From: Chlamydomonas reinhardtii
Lineage: Eukaryota; Chlorophyta; Chlorophyceae; Chlamydomonadales; Chlamydomonadaceae
Direction: 5' to 3'
Assembly (NCBI RefSeq): GCF_000002595.2
Contig: NC_057016.1
Coordinates: forward strand, 2,620,515-2,684,514
DNA: 64,000 nucleotides
The notes under the pieces were generated by a model. The model saw nothing but the letters and a program-made list of their open reading frames with translations. It did not search any database and was not told the origin of the DNA. Positions 1 to 11,479 of the stretch are shown here, piece after piece. The first letter of the stretch is position 1; each line of letters starts with the position of its first letter. The position numbers were made by a program, and so were the translations under genes.

Positions 1-31
1 TGGTTCATAAGTAATTATCATGATTTCGCAG

Positions 32-638
32 GTTTGTGCGGCCGCTGTGCTGGAAGGGCTCCGCCAGCGAGCGGCGGCTGCTGCGCGACCTGGGTCTGAG
101 CGAGGCGGCGGCGCAGGCGGCGCTGGTGCAGGCGGCGGCGGAGGCCACAGGCCCGGCAGCGGGGCACAGCCACGGCCATGGCCACCACCTGCACGGGGCG
201 GAGCGCGGCCGTGGTGGCGGCAGTGGAGGCGGCGGCAGGCAGCTGGGCATGCTGGCGAGCTTTGGGGAGACACCTCGCGGCGGCCGACCCCGGGCCGAGG
301 CCAACGGCGGCGCTGGAGGTGGGTCCGGTGTTGTTGTGTGCCTTGCTTAATCTCTGTGACGGCCGTGTGCGCCATGCGCCATGTTGGATGCTGATGAAAA
401 GCGGCGCGAGCAGCTACGAGCATGCATCAAAATGCTGCCTGTTTTTTGTGCCCTGCCCACAGGCGAAGGCGCCGGGGCTGCGGGACACACCGTGGGGCTG
501 AACGCGCGCGGCGGCGCCGCCGTTGCGGTGGCGACTGGCGGTGGCCAAGTGGCCGCGGGCGGCTCGGCCGGGTCGCTGCTGGACTTGGGCGGCACGCCGC
601 GGGCGGGCTCAGTGGCGGCAGCGACGGTGCAGAGCTAG
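32..638 (+). CDS. C-terminal part of an unrecognised His/Gly-rich protein (gene cut by left edge)
   Basis: Two 3' exons are visible, 32-318 and 463-638, joined by a GT-AG intron (donor after 318, acceptor AG at 461-462). The phase is consistent, one base plus two bases forming a Gly codon. The first exon follows a TTTCGCAG acceptor, so the gene starts left of the window. The encoded tail is about 154 residues. It begins with a basic and probably helical stretch (SERRLLRDLGLSEAAAQ), passes through a His-rich run (GHSHGHGHHLHG) and becomes Gly/Ala-rich low complexity, ending in AAATVQS. I do not recognise the family. The His run could bind metal, but nothing else supports that. No TGTAA polyadenylation signal was seen close downstream. 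Confidence 0.6.
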
Positions 639-1782
639 CGCGGCAGGGCTGAGGCAGGCGGCGTGTGCACGATGACGCGGGTACCGCCCGAAGCGGTGTA
701 GAGTAGCTGGGATATGGCTGCCCGCCCAGAGCCACCTTACGTAGTAGCTTGATGTAGGGACGTTGTAGACTACCGAATGACTTCGCCTGAGACGGGGTAG
801 GCCAATGCGCGGCACGGCAGCAGCGGGACAACTGCGGTACTGTAGCAGGCGATCAAGCAGCGCGTCTATAAGGTCTTCAGGATTTGAACAGACACAGCCA
901 GACACAGCCGCTGGCACATAACATACGAGTTTGGCAGGTGGACGACGTTCCAGATGTCAGACTTCAGGGTTTTGGGGTTTCTCTTCTTGGTGCCCAGCGA
1001 TAGCTCTCTTACACCGTTCCAAGTTGTCGCCTATCATCAAAAACATTGTTGCCTCTTATGGGAACGTGGAGAGTGCCAGAGGGCCTCGGATGGCCATCGC
1101 CTCGACTGCCCCCGGTCGGCTAGACAGTGACAGTCCGCTGGCGAGGGTGGGCTGAAGCGTGCCAGGGTGGCGTTGTGCGCTGAACCCAAGCCATCCTGTG
1201 TCACAAGCAGTAAGCACCGTTCGTCCTCAAAGTCTTATGTACCAGCACCAGCACCATTTCCCTTACTTTATACGTACTGATGAGCTCTCACGCTGCAGCC
1301 TAGCTTGTTCACATCGGTCGTTCAGGTGCGGTTGGGGCCGGCACCAGATGTCCAAGCACACCACACATACCGTAATCACCCTCGCACATGGGGACACACG
1401 CGCTCTGTAGCTCGACTCCCCGCCTGCAGACGCTGATCCATGCGCTTGCAGCAGCCTCTCATGATGCAACCCCTCATGTGCCCCTGAAGAATATTGAATG
1501 TCTGCCAAGCCAGATAAAGCCTGCCATTCTTCTCTCTCCATCCAGCTGCTCATGCCCCTAGCCCTCTACTCATGCCCGTCAACACTGAACTGCTGCCTGT
1601 ACCTCTACAACGCTACGCCACATTTCGTACTCATCCGTCACAAGCTGCGCTCTTGCCACTCGCACGCCTTGCACACCCGGCGCGCCAAGCATAGCCAGCA
1701 TGCCACGACACGTCACGCCACCACGTCCACGGCCCAAACTTCCGCCCAAATGCACCCAGCAAGCGCCACAATGCGGGCCCGC
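639..1782. other. Convergent intergenic region
   Basis: This space lies between the 3' end of the left partial gene (+) and the 3' end of the plastid ATP/ADP translocase gene (-), so it should hold both 3' UTRs. The minus-strand polyadenylation motif TGTAA is present as TTACA at 1009-1013, which would give the translocase a 3' UTR of about 770 bases. No open frame here has a recognisable product. Confidence 0.5.
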
Positions 1783-4700
1783 CTATGCGGGGTTGGGCTT
1801 GAGCGCGGCAGCGCCGCCGCTCTCGCTGAGATCGTTGCTTCCGGCCGCCGCATCTGCCTCCTCCTGCTGCTTGGCCAGCACGGCCTCCTTGTGGTCCTTG
1901 AGCGCGTAGAACTGCTTTTCTAGGCTGAGCACCGCGCGGATCCAGTTGATGATGATGATGGCCAGGCCGATGCCCAGGTAGGGCGTGGAGGCGGCCAGCG
2001 AGCCAAAGGTGAAGATGGCGGCCTGGCGTACAACACGGGACGCGGCAGGTTAGGATGCGGGTTTTTGCCCGGTGCGACTCAAGGCAGGTAGGTGCACTAG
2101 AACAAGCCTGCTGTTTGATGCGGCTACGCGGAATGCTGCTGGCTGGTCGGCAGGCGCCACCTCACCTGCTGCAGCACGGCTCCGCCGCTCTTGCCCACGA
2201 GGTTGCCCACCACGTCCACCGCCGCCTTGCCCTTGCCCTTGATCTCGTCGTCCAGCGGGACTGAGGTGGGCGCGCGGTTGTGCGGGACGGGTCATGGACA
2301 CATGAAGGGAGCGGCCATGTACGAAAGCACGGCGTGGATGTGGAAGTGGCGACCACGGCGAACTCGACCGGCGTGCCCACCGTGTCCAGCCACCGCCCGC
2401 CCCCCCCCCCCGTTCGTTGGTTTGGTTCAGTTTGGGCTGGTATTTACCACCACCCCGTCCTCCGTTCTCCACGAACGGCTACCCCCCTCCCCGAACAGAC
2501 TCACTGTAGGCCATCTCCTTGCAAGGGTCGAACAGCGAGTACTTGGAGGCGCGGCTGAACACGTTCTGCAGGCTGCCCACAACCACCGCCGCCATCAGCG
2601 GTGTCGTGCCCATGGCCGCCAGCGGCGCGGCGAATAGGTTCCTGGGGCGCGAGCCGTGAGGGAGAAGGCAGTGAAGGACAGAGGCGGACACGGCACTGCG
2701 GGCTGCGTTCCGTTGCACATGTACGACCGCATGCCCGCGCGCTACCACGGTCGCCGGCGTCGCCCAAGCCGCCCAAGCCGCGGCACCATTGCCGCATTCC
2801 CGCCGAGCCGGCCGCCGACCCGTCCGCCCTGCCCCTGGCCGCCGCCTTACTTGGACATGACCAGCGCCAGGAAGACGATGGCGGTGGCCAAGATGACGGT
2901 GGGGGTGGCCAGCGCCGCCACGCCCCAGCCAAACTTCTTGATCACGAAGCGACCGAGGAGCATCATCGTCAGCGTCACGATGCCTGTGAGTACCCGGTGA
3001 CGGACATGCTATGTTGTAAAACTGCCCGCGCCGGAAACAGGCGGCGCTCGCCCGAGATTCTCTGGAAGGTCCTGCCCGCTTTGCGTCCCTGCTGCCACTG
3101 CCCAGGCAACCCCCCTCCCACCATCAACACCACCAGCACGCCCCTTTATGCGCCAGGCCAGAGCAACCCACACGCCCACCTGTGGTCTCGCTGAACTTGC
3201 CCATGAAGGCGGAGTAGTCTGCGGGGTCGGGGTAGGCGGTCTTGAGCTTGGCCTTCCACGTCACCTCCACCAGCTGCAGCGCCACACCGAATGACACCAC
3301 CTGGACGCGGCAGCAGGAGCGGCGGGCGAGAAGCGGGTGAGAAGAGATGCCAATGGGCAGAGGGGCAGCAGGTTGTTTAGCGACGGACATATGCGACACG
3401 GCAGCGGGAGGGCTGAAAGGATACTACGGCCCAGCACTCACCGGACTGAGGACGCCGGACGCCTTCCTCGCCAGCACGCTAAATCCCAAACCAAACACAG
3501 CAGCAAGTCCTTTCCCAACCCCACGCCACAACCAGCGCCTCAAAAAGCGCGTGTGCCCCGTTTCTCGCGACCGCACGCCCTCTCCTGCCCCCCCTGCCCC
3601 GACCCCCCTGGCCCTCGTGTGGCCCCGTGCCGATGCGTGCTTGCCTCTATCTTGTGCCCGCTGACTGCTTCCTCCCTCTCTCTTACCACCCAGGCCGTGC
3701 TCTTAAATAGGGGTTGCCCGTTTCGCTCGCGCGCCTTTCCGCTCACACCGTTTGCCTGTTCCCGTTTGCACATGCAAACGCCCCGCACTGGTGCCTGTCC
3801 CTCCTCGGCGCGCAGGCTCCTTTGATGTCGTCTAGGTGGGTATTGACCGTGTGCCTAGTCTGCATTGCTATCTAGGACGTGGGTACGTCTGTTTGGCCCT
3901 GGGTGGCCATTGCGAGGGCGGCTGCAGCCAGCACCGCCCAAACGTGCAACTGTACAAGGCCAAAGTGCTCATCACCCTCTCTGTACTGGTTTGCCGGGTG
4001 GTTTGCTGGGAGGCTGGGAACGCGGTGCATTTTAAAGATGATGACTACCGTCGAGTGCCACTCCGCTGTCAGAACATAGGCTACGCCCTCCTCCTTACTC
4101 TTCTGCATTGGGTTCGGTCCAGTTTGGGCTGGTATCTACACCCCCACCCCCGCCGCACCATGGTGGCCATGTCGCGGATGTAGGGGCTGGACGCCAGGAA
4201 CTTGAAGCTCTCCATCATGTTCATTTTGGCCTTGTGCTTCTTGGCCTTGGGCATGCCGCCTGCGTGCGTGCGCGTGCACGTGCGCGTGCGAGTGAACGTG
4301 CATGCATACAAGCTACGGCATGCAGCCAAGCTAGCCGCGCAGGACTGCATCCCGGCGTTTGAAGGGTTCCACGCTACGGTACCCACGAAAGCGCACGCTG
4401 CGGCTGCTGTCCTTCACGCCCCCCTCACCTTTCCCTGCTGCCGCCAGCGCCGCGCGCTGCGCCTGTACCTTGGGCACCACCCACTTCTGCAGGCGGCATA
4501 GCAACGCGCGGCACCAAACAGGTAACAGGCCGCGCCAAAACCTTGACGAAGCAATCCCCATCATTACGGTACCTCCCCATCCCGTCAGCCTCCCGCTCGC
4601 CCATCATTACGGCACCTCCCCATCCCGTCAGCCTCCCGCGCGCCCATCATTACGGCACCTCCCCATCCCGTCAGCCTCCCGCGCGCCCATCGCTGTGCGC

Positions 4701-7679
4701 CTTAGCGGTGCCGTTGCCTGCCCGCATCGCCGCTGCCCCTTCCCGTGCCGCCGCCCGCACCTGCATCCCCCAGTGCAGGATGGAGATGATGATGCCGTTG
4801 AGGACCACCAGCCCCATCAGGCCTTGCAACGCCACGCCCTGCAGAGGAGCGCCGGGCGGGGCCACAAGGCGCACTTCAGGAGGAGAGAGAGGGCGTGCCG
4901 CAGAGCGGTGACCGCCATCGGCGCCGCAAATGGCCCTTTCCCTGCCGCCTCTAGCAGCGCCCGTACATCCCCGCACCCCAGGGCCCTGCACCGCCCGCCT
5001 GCCTCTCCTCTCACCAACCCGTCCTCGCCCCCACCCCTGCCCGCGCTGCCCTCCCCGCCACCCCGCCCCGCCCCGCCCCGCCCCGCCCCGCCCCGCCCCG
5101 CCCCGCCCCGCCCCGCCCCACCCTCCACCCACCCATCCGTCCACGCCCGGCGGCAGTGAGGCGCGCAGCTTCGACAGGCGCTCCGTGACGCCGCCCGCCA
5201 CGATGAGCGACAGGTTGGCGCCCATGCCGAACAGCGGGTAGAAGGTGGCGGCCTCGTCCACCGTCATCACGCTGTTGGCCAGGCCCCAGAACAGCAGGCT
5301 CACCACTGCGAGGGCCGCGCCGGGTGTGTGCCGTGGTGTCCGCGGTGGAGGTGTTGGTGGTGGTGGAAGGGGCAGGGGCAGGAGGATGCGAGTTGGTGTG
5401 GTTGCAGTGGGGCGGACCGGTAAGCGATATGGACTGAGGTTGATTGCGGATCGGGAAGTCAATGCGCCCCCGGCTGGCGCTTGCCACGGCCCTGTGTCCA
5501 GACCCGCCTGGGTGTTCCGTCCCATCGGAGACCCACTCCCGCCAGGCCCTGGAAGCCCCCACGGCCCCCACAGCTCGGGCCCCGGCTCCTGGCCTGGGCG
5601 GCAGGTCCCTGCTGGCTCACCGATGCTGCCCCACATCTCAGCCACCAGGTAAAAGGCGCTGTAGGTCCAGGTGCGCAGCAGCGCCAGCGGCGCGTGGAAG
5701 CGAGGTCCCAGCGTGATGTCCAGCTGGTTGCAGAACTCTGTGCGCGTCAAATGTGGTTGTGCAGCGGTTATGCAATTGGTGCAGATGTGGGTCGCGGCGC
5801 TGCGGCTCCCGGCATGCATGTTTGCTGCATGCGGTACACTACAAGATGGGGCTGGCGAAGCTGCGGCTTCTAGCAGGAGTTTCTGCAGCGTGCCGACCCT
5901 CTTCGGTTTGTCCAGGCCAGAGCGGACAGGCGCCCCGGCACCAGGCCCTCACGCACCCGTGGGGTGCAGTACCTCCTTGTTGGGGTAGACGAAGAAGCCG
6001 AACACGCCGAAGAAGGCGATGAACGGCAGCAGGCAGGCGTAGAACAGCATGTCCGACGTCAGCCGGTTCGCAAGCTGCAGCGACACACACACACAAAATC
6101 AAAACACACACACACACATTTAGCACGTGATGCAAGGCCACGTTTGGGGGTTTTGACGTCCGCAGCTTAGCGTGGCTGCAAGGTTGGCAGCTTGTGCCCG
6201 AAGATTGTGCCCGAAAACCCAGCGGACTGCTGGACCCAAATGCCACCTGTCGCCGATGCGCGTGCAGCAAGGCCGACCTCACTCCCACACATGCGCGCTG
6301 CCCAAACCACACATCCACGCTGCGACGCTGGCCTCTGGCACGGCGCCGCACTCCCGCTGTGTGTGTCCATCAGGACCCTCAACTGCCACACCTAGCCACA
6401 CACATCACATACCCTGCTCCAGCCCTGCGGCCCTGATGGGCTCGGCCGATCGGCCGATCAGCCGCTCACCGCGGTATAGGTCATGGTGAACAGGATGGCC
6501 ATGGGCAGGTCGAGCGTCTTGAGGAACGGAATCACCTCGGCACCGGCACCCGGGGCCGTCACCACCAGCACGTCCTGGATTGGGGTGGCGAGCAGCGGGC
6601 GGAGATGGGCAGGGTTTTGCGGTACAGAGTATGGGGTTGGGGTTTGGGGTGGAGGTGGCAGTTAGGTGCAAGGCAGGCTTGGGCTGATGTGGGTTGTGCG
6701 CGGGCCTGGAGAAAGCAAGGTGACGGGGTACGGTGACCGGCCAAGTGGGTTGGGCTGGGACAGGTGATGGCGGTGGTTGGGAGCGAGCGTGTGGTAACGT
6801 ATACTAGTAGTAAACCTTTAGATCGTTGAACGGGCTACACACCTTTGTATTGCGCAGTGTGGTGTAGTTGAACAGGATGCAGAAGAACATGAGGCCTGTA
6901 CACAGAGGCGGAACATGATGCAGAAGCACATAGGAGGACGAGGGCCATTGTGACCGATGGCAGCTCCACCAAAACGACGGGAGCGCGTGGCTTTGCATAC
7001 GTTGAGCAGGAGATGTGGAATGGGTGTGTGCGCTGAGCTTACCAAGGGGAATAGCCTTCTGCCATGTCAGGGCAGGAAGTCCGAAGACCAACTTTTCAGG
7101 CTCTGCCGGCAACGCTGCCGCCCCAGCACCTGCAGGAACCGGCGCAGGCGTGTGACCCGGCTCCGGCTCCGGCTGCTTGCTGGCACCCGGCCCATCGCCG
7201 GCTGCGCTCTGGCACCAAACCGGCGACCGGAGCAACTGGGGCTTTGTGAGTCTTAGCCTGGGGCAGGCGGGGGCCTGTGGGTGTTGCAGAGGTGCGTCAA
7301 GCTGGGTCCAGGTGCATATGGCTAGTGCAATACAGTAAGTATTTATCCTTAGTCTCGGCCCCCTGCAATAGACATGCAAAGGCGTCTCGCGGTTCCGGTA
7401 CTGCGGGTGAGCTCCAATTCGACTCCCGCCCGAACTCTTCCACTATGCGTGCCATGCAAAACAGCACTTGCTATGGATACAATGTTCAGAACCTTGATGT
7501 AAGCAGCTGCCGTTGCCTATGCCTTGCAACCAGGCGTGACTGTCGGGTGTGGGAACATGGCACGCCGAGCCGCCGCTGTGCCGCAAGATGAAATGAGCGC
7601 AGGAGGGCCTCACCTGAGCTGTTGAACGTGTTATCCGATAGCCAGAAGCGGCCGGGCATGAGTGCAGAAGAGCCCGCAT
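1783..7679 (-). CDS. AAA1: Plastid envelope ATP/ADP translocase (NTT/TLC family)
   Basis: Nucleotide transporter of the plastid inner envelope, exchanging ATP for ADP. Fifteen exons: 7679-7614, 7235-7043, 6895-6843, 6574-6470, 6074-5957, 5737-5621, 5305-5133, 4838-4761, 4486-4429, 4259-4159, 3300-3180, 2983-2851, 2641-2505, 2260-2166, 2022-1783. All phases close, giving 595 residues, close to plant NTTs (about 620). Family blocks appear in order: IPLGLMFFCILFNYT, NTKDVLVVTAPGAGAEVIPF, LGPRFHAPLALLRTW, LLFWGLANSVMTVDEA (about 220-235), MESFKFLASSPYIRDMAT, SRASKYSLFDPCKEMAYIPL (about 467-486), KAAVDVVGNLVGKSGGA and FGSLAASTPYLGIGLA. The hydrophobic segments fit a protein with 11-12 membrane spans. 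The first exon (22 residues, basic and Ser/Thr-rich) plus the Ala/Pro-rich linker fits a transit peptide. That exon is the least certain part. The family is certain; the AAA1 symbol follows Chlamydomonas usage. Confidence 0.92.
2412..2456 (+). repeat. Intron repeat family B, copy 1
   Basis: Sits in the translocase intron 2504-2261. It shares the core CAGTTTGGGCTGGTAT with 4107-4150, and more loosely with 53000-53055. Relative to the gene it reads as ATACCAGCCCAAACTG, downstream of the splice donor. Confidence 0.6.
4107..4150 (+). repeat. Intron repeat family B, copy 2
   Basis: In the translocase intron 4158-3301, starting within about ten bases of the splice donor. The core CAGTTTGGGCTGGTAT is preceded by GGTTCGGTC. 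Confidence 0.6.
4557..4685. repeat. 43-bp tandem repeat, three copies
   Basis: Units begin at 4557, 4600 and 4643, each starting CCCATCATTACGG and ending in a CCTCCCGC block. A fourth, degenerate start lies at 4686. The array is inside the translocase intron between the exons at 4486 and 4761. Copies two and three look identical and copy one differs at about two positions. Confidence 0.9.
5061..5119. repeat. CCCCG pentanucleotide microsatellite
   Basis: About eleven consecutive CCCCG units in the translocase intron 5132-4839. On the transcribed sense strand this reads as G-rich pentamers that could form a quadruplex. Confidence 0.9.
7310..7440 (+). repeat. Diverged dispersed repeat, copy 1
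   Basis: Inside the first translocase intron. Shares an interrupted match with 13836-13945: GGCTA(G)TGCAATAC, GTAAG, CTCGG, CATGCAAAGGCG, then GAGCTCC and TCGACTCC in the same order. No coding capacity is recognised, and the family is unknown. Confidence 0.45.
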
Positions 7680-8579
7680 TCCTCCACAACGCTTGTCTCA
7701 AGGCTGTTGTGCGTCACAGTCCACAAAAATAAAGTCGATACTAAATGCAGGTCAGCGAGATACGCCAATCTAACGTCAAGGAAGGTGTTGCGAAGATTGA
7801 GAGCCCGAAAGTTAGCCTTGAACCGTCCTGATCTGAAATGGAGTATGTTGCTATTATTACTTCGCTTGTGCTAGTCACAGTTTACGTTTTGACTTCGACC
7901 AGGCGCGACTTCAACTTCTAGGGCTCCAAGTTCCGAGGGAAGGGAGCCCATCCCGCCCCGACATGATCCGCCGGCGCCGCTAGTTTTCTATAGTGCCGGG
8001 CTAGCAACCATGCACCTGTGCTGGCTACAATCGGGCATCCACACAAGAGAGCAAGCTAGCTGCTATGATACGCCGGTACGCGCCAGGGCGCGGTGCGTGG
8101 AGACCTTGTGCCGGGATTTACGGGATAAAGCGCACGCCGTACATCCGACCATCCGACGTGGCGTTCGGGCCGCGCCCTCCTTTGGACCTAACCGCTTGTG
8201 CTAAGCAGAGCCATATCTGTTGCCAACCAACGTTCCTCCACCTCCTACACATGTTTAATTGTATCAGCTGTCGTCTGGACTAGCACATGTACTCCACGCC
8301 TGTGCCAGCGCTGTGCCTGCGGGAGACGCCTGCAGCGTTTGTCGACTGCACTGCCACCTTCCCACCATGCTCGCCGCACCAGTGCGCTCTACGTCCACTG
8401 ACCGACGACGACCAACGCGCCACATGAGATGCCTGCCTTGACATCTGCCACGCGTCCGTCCCCCCCTGCCCCACTCATCCGCGCCTGTGTCCTGCACCTA
8501 CATTCGCCTCCTGCCCCTGAACCCTACCTATACACAATGCGCCTCTGCCCTTTCCAGCAATTCCTCAGGACCCCAGCAA
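7680..8579. other. Intergenic: translocase promoter side and RPN7 3' UTR
   Basis: Both flanking genes are on the minus strand. This space holds the upstream region of the translocase gene and the 3' UTR of RPN7. I see no supported coding exon, RNA gene or clear TGTAA signal here. Confidence 0.5.
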
Positions 8580-11426
8580 TTACTCCATGTCGATGACTCG
8601 CGCCAGCTTCTGCACCCGGTTGAGCAGCAGGTCGCCCTTCTTGAGCGTGTCGGCGTACAGCGCGTTCTTGGCGTCAGGCCTGAGGAAGGGCAGGGGGGGG
8701 TACCATCATGATTAGTTAGGGAACTGGTAGACGGTAGACCATCTTGGGGAACATCAAGCGTTACCGACCTCATCCCCCCCGGGGGTTACGGCAGGAACGG
8801 TGTGTGTATGTGTGGTGCAGAGCGCAGCTGCAGGCGTTCGGGTGCACGGGTGAGTCTTGTCTTGGGGGCGATTGTAGATACTAGCCCAAGTCAAACAAAA
8901 CCCAATGCATGTGTGTGCGGGGGGAACAGTCGCTCGATGGAGAAGCAAGTGTTGGGGGTTGTGGTGGGGGTGGTTCCAGTCCGCGGGTAGGGGGCTCGCG
9001 TAGAAACGCGCCGCATGTCCTGCGCAATCCTACACGCACTGCCACTTTCATCATTGTCTTCACCGGAATATGCACGATGAGAAGGACCGAATCCACCAGG
9101 GCCCCAGCCGCATTGATTCTGTCCCACGCACCGCCACAGCAGCGCCGTGCCCGCCTCCCATCCCACTCAATGCCGTGTTCGCATGGCGCCTCCTGGCTTC
9201 CTTTACTCCCTGGCTTTCCCCACGAACCCGGCCTACCTCCCAGCCCTAGCCCACCCAATCCCGCATGCCCCTGCCGCATGCGCCTCCGGCCCCCGCGCGC
9301 GCACCTGTTGGTCTCGATGACGCCCGACACCTTGTCAATCTTGGCATGCAGCCGCCCCGCCACGATGAAGTCCACCAGCTCGCCGTCCAGGAAGGCGGGC
9401 GACACGTCGAAGGCAGTGGCCATGGACTCCAGCGTCACCGACTTGTATGACTCCAGGAACTACGGGGGTGGGGTGGGGGTGCAAAGTGTGTGTGTGTGTG
9501 CGTGTGTGTGTGTGTTTTAGGGGGGACCCAAGCCCAACAAAACAAGTCCCAAAAGTCATCCCAGGGGGGATTCGCCGTTCATGTAGAACGGAGTGAGTAG
9601 GGGGTTGGCCGTTCATGGAGGACGAAACGACTGAACAACAATGGCGCACACCTACACGCCACCGCCCACCCCGTCCTGAACGGGAAAACACGCCCCGCCC
9701 GGCGCCTCCAAACCCACACACTCCGCCGCGCACCTGCGTGTAGAACACGGCGCGCAGCTCGCGGCTGTAGTGGCGGATGTGGTGGCGCAGGAACATGTCG
9801 CGCCCCATCTCAGCCACCACCTCCAGGAACGACTGCGGGGTGCGGCAGCGAGAGAGAGCGTGGGGCATCCGGGGGTGAGGAGGGGTAGAGGCGCAAGTGA
9901 AGCGGCAGGGAACTGGGGGCGCGTGCCAGCGCAGGGCCACAGTTGCAACCAGTTGCGCGCAGGCTGACATCAGCCGATGTGGTCCGGGGAGCGGCGTGGT
10001 GGCTGTAGGACAGGACGGGGGTTGCCAGTGAACCCGCCGCCTCCACAACCCTGACCACCCGACCACCTGACGCCTGGGCGTTGACATACACGGCTCTCGA
10101 TACGGAAGGCCTTCGCAAGAATGCCCGTCCCCATCCCACGCCAATCTCTAGCTTGCCTGCCCCACCCGCCCAGCCCGTGCGCCCAGCCCCAACAGCGGCA
10201 CCCGCACCCCCGCTCCAAAACGCCGCATGGACGGCATGCACGCACGGTTCGCGCGGCCCCACACAGCTCCGTCCGTGCTCACATGGTGCCAGCGTCACCA
10301 CACGACCCGCCCCCCTCCCTCCTGGTTGACTTTGGACTTGAATACCCTGCTCCCCCCCCCCAACACACACACACGAACGCACGCACGCGCGCACCGAGTA
10401 GAACTGGCGGTACTTGCAGCTGTACAGCGCCTCCAGCAGGCTCTGCACGCCCGGCAGGCTGTGGATGACGGACAGCACCTCGGGCGAGTCCACCACACGC
10501 TTCTTCAGCTCCGTGCGCGACAGCCTGCGGCGGCGGGGTGGCGGCAGTGGCAAGTCACAAGCCCGAATCAACCGACCAGCCAGCCCAATAAGCACAGATG
10601 ATGCGGAGGGTAAATAAGGTAAAGGAGCACTCAAGCGGAGCATGTGCCGCATGCGTGCGTAGGTCCTGGTACATTGATTAGCGACTGCCAAAGCAAGGCC
10701 TTCTCCCCTTGATACCGTGTGAAGGCAGGGACGCCGTCCCTGTTGCAGGACGTGCTCTCGGCCCCCCTGGTGCGTCGTGAACCCATGTTCCCTGTTCCGA
10801 ACCAGGCCTGCGGCCCTGCTTCCACCCGATCAGTCCCCCAACTCTGCGCACAGTATCCCTTCCTGGGCACAGCGACCACAAGCCCACCACAAGCTCACTC
10901 CCGCCTCCGCTTCACTCCGAATACCACACCCCCCCTCGTGGTTCCAATTCTGCAACCCCCCACCCGCTTGGTTCCGCCCGCGCCCGCCCCGGCCGCGGCC
11001 GCTCACGTGGGCAGCGCCGCCACCACGGCGTAGAAGATGAGGCGGCTGTAGGGGAAGAGCTCCGAGGCGGTGAAGGTGGCGGTGGAGTCCAGCAGCAGGT
11101 CAGCGGCGGCGGCGAACTGGCGGCTGTACAGGGCAAGCATGCCCTGGTATACCTGGAGGGGGCGCGGGAGGGCGGGGCGGGGCGGGGCGGGACGGGGCAA
11201 CAGTAGGAAAGATGGGTATCGAGGAAGCCTGCGAACCAGGAGCTTGAGAAAACGACCTGGCTGGCAGGGTGGCAACCCTCTGCCTCGACGCGTGCTTGAG
11301 GCCGCGCCCCAAGCCGCAGCACCGTCCTTCCCAGGCTGCTACAGCCCATGCCACGGCGGCGTGCTCCCCAGGCAACGCCAGCATAGAACTTACGCGCTTT
11401 GGCGTTGTAGCTGTCCCCCTCCCCCC

Positions 11427-11479
<53 letters not shown>

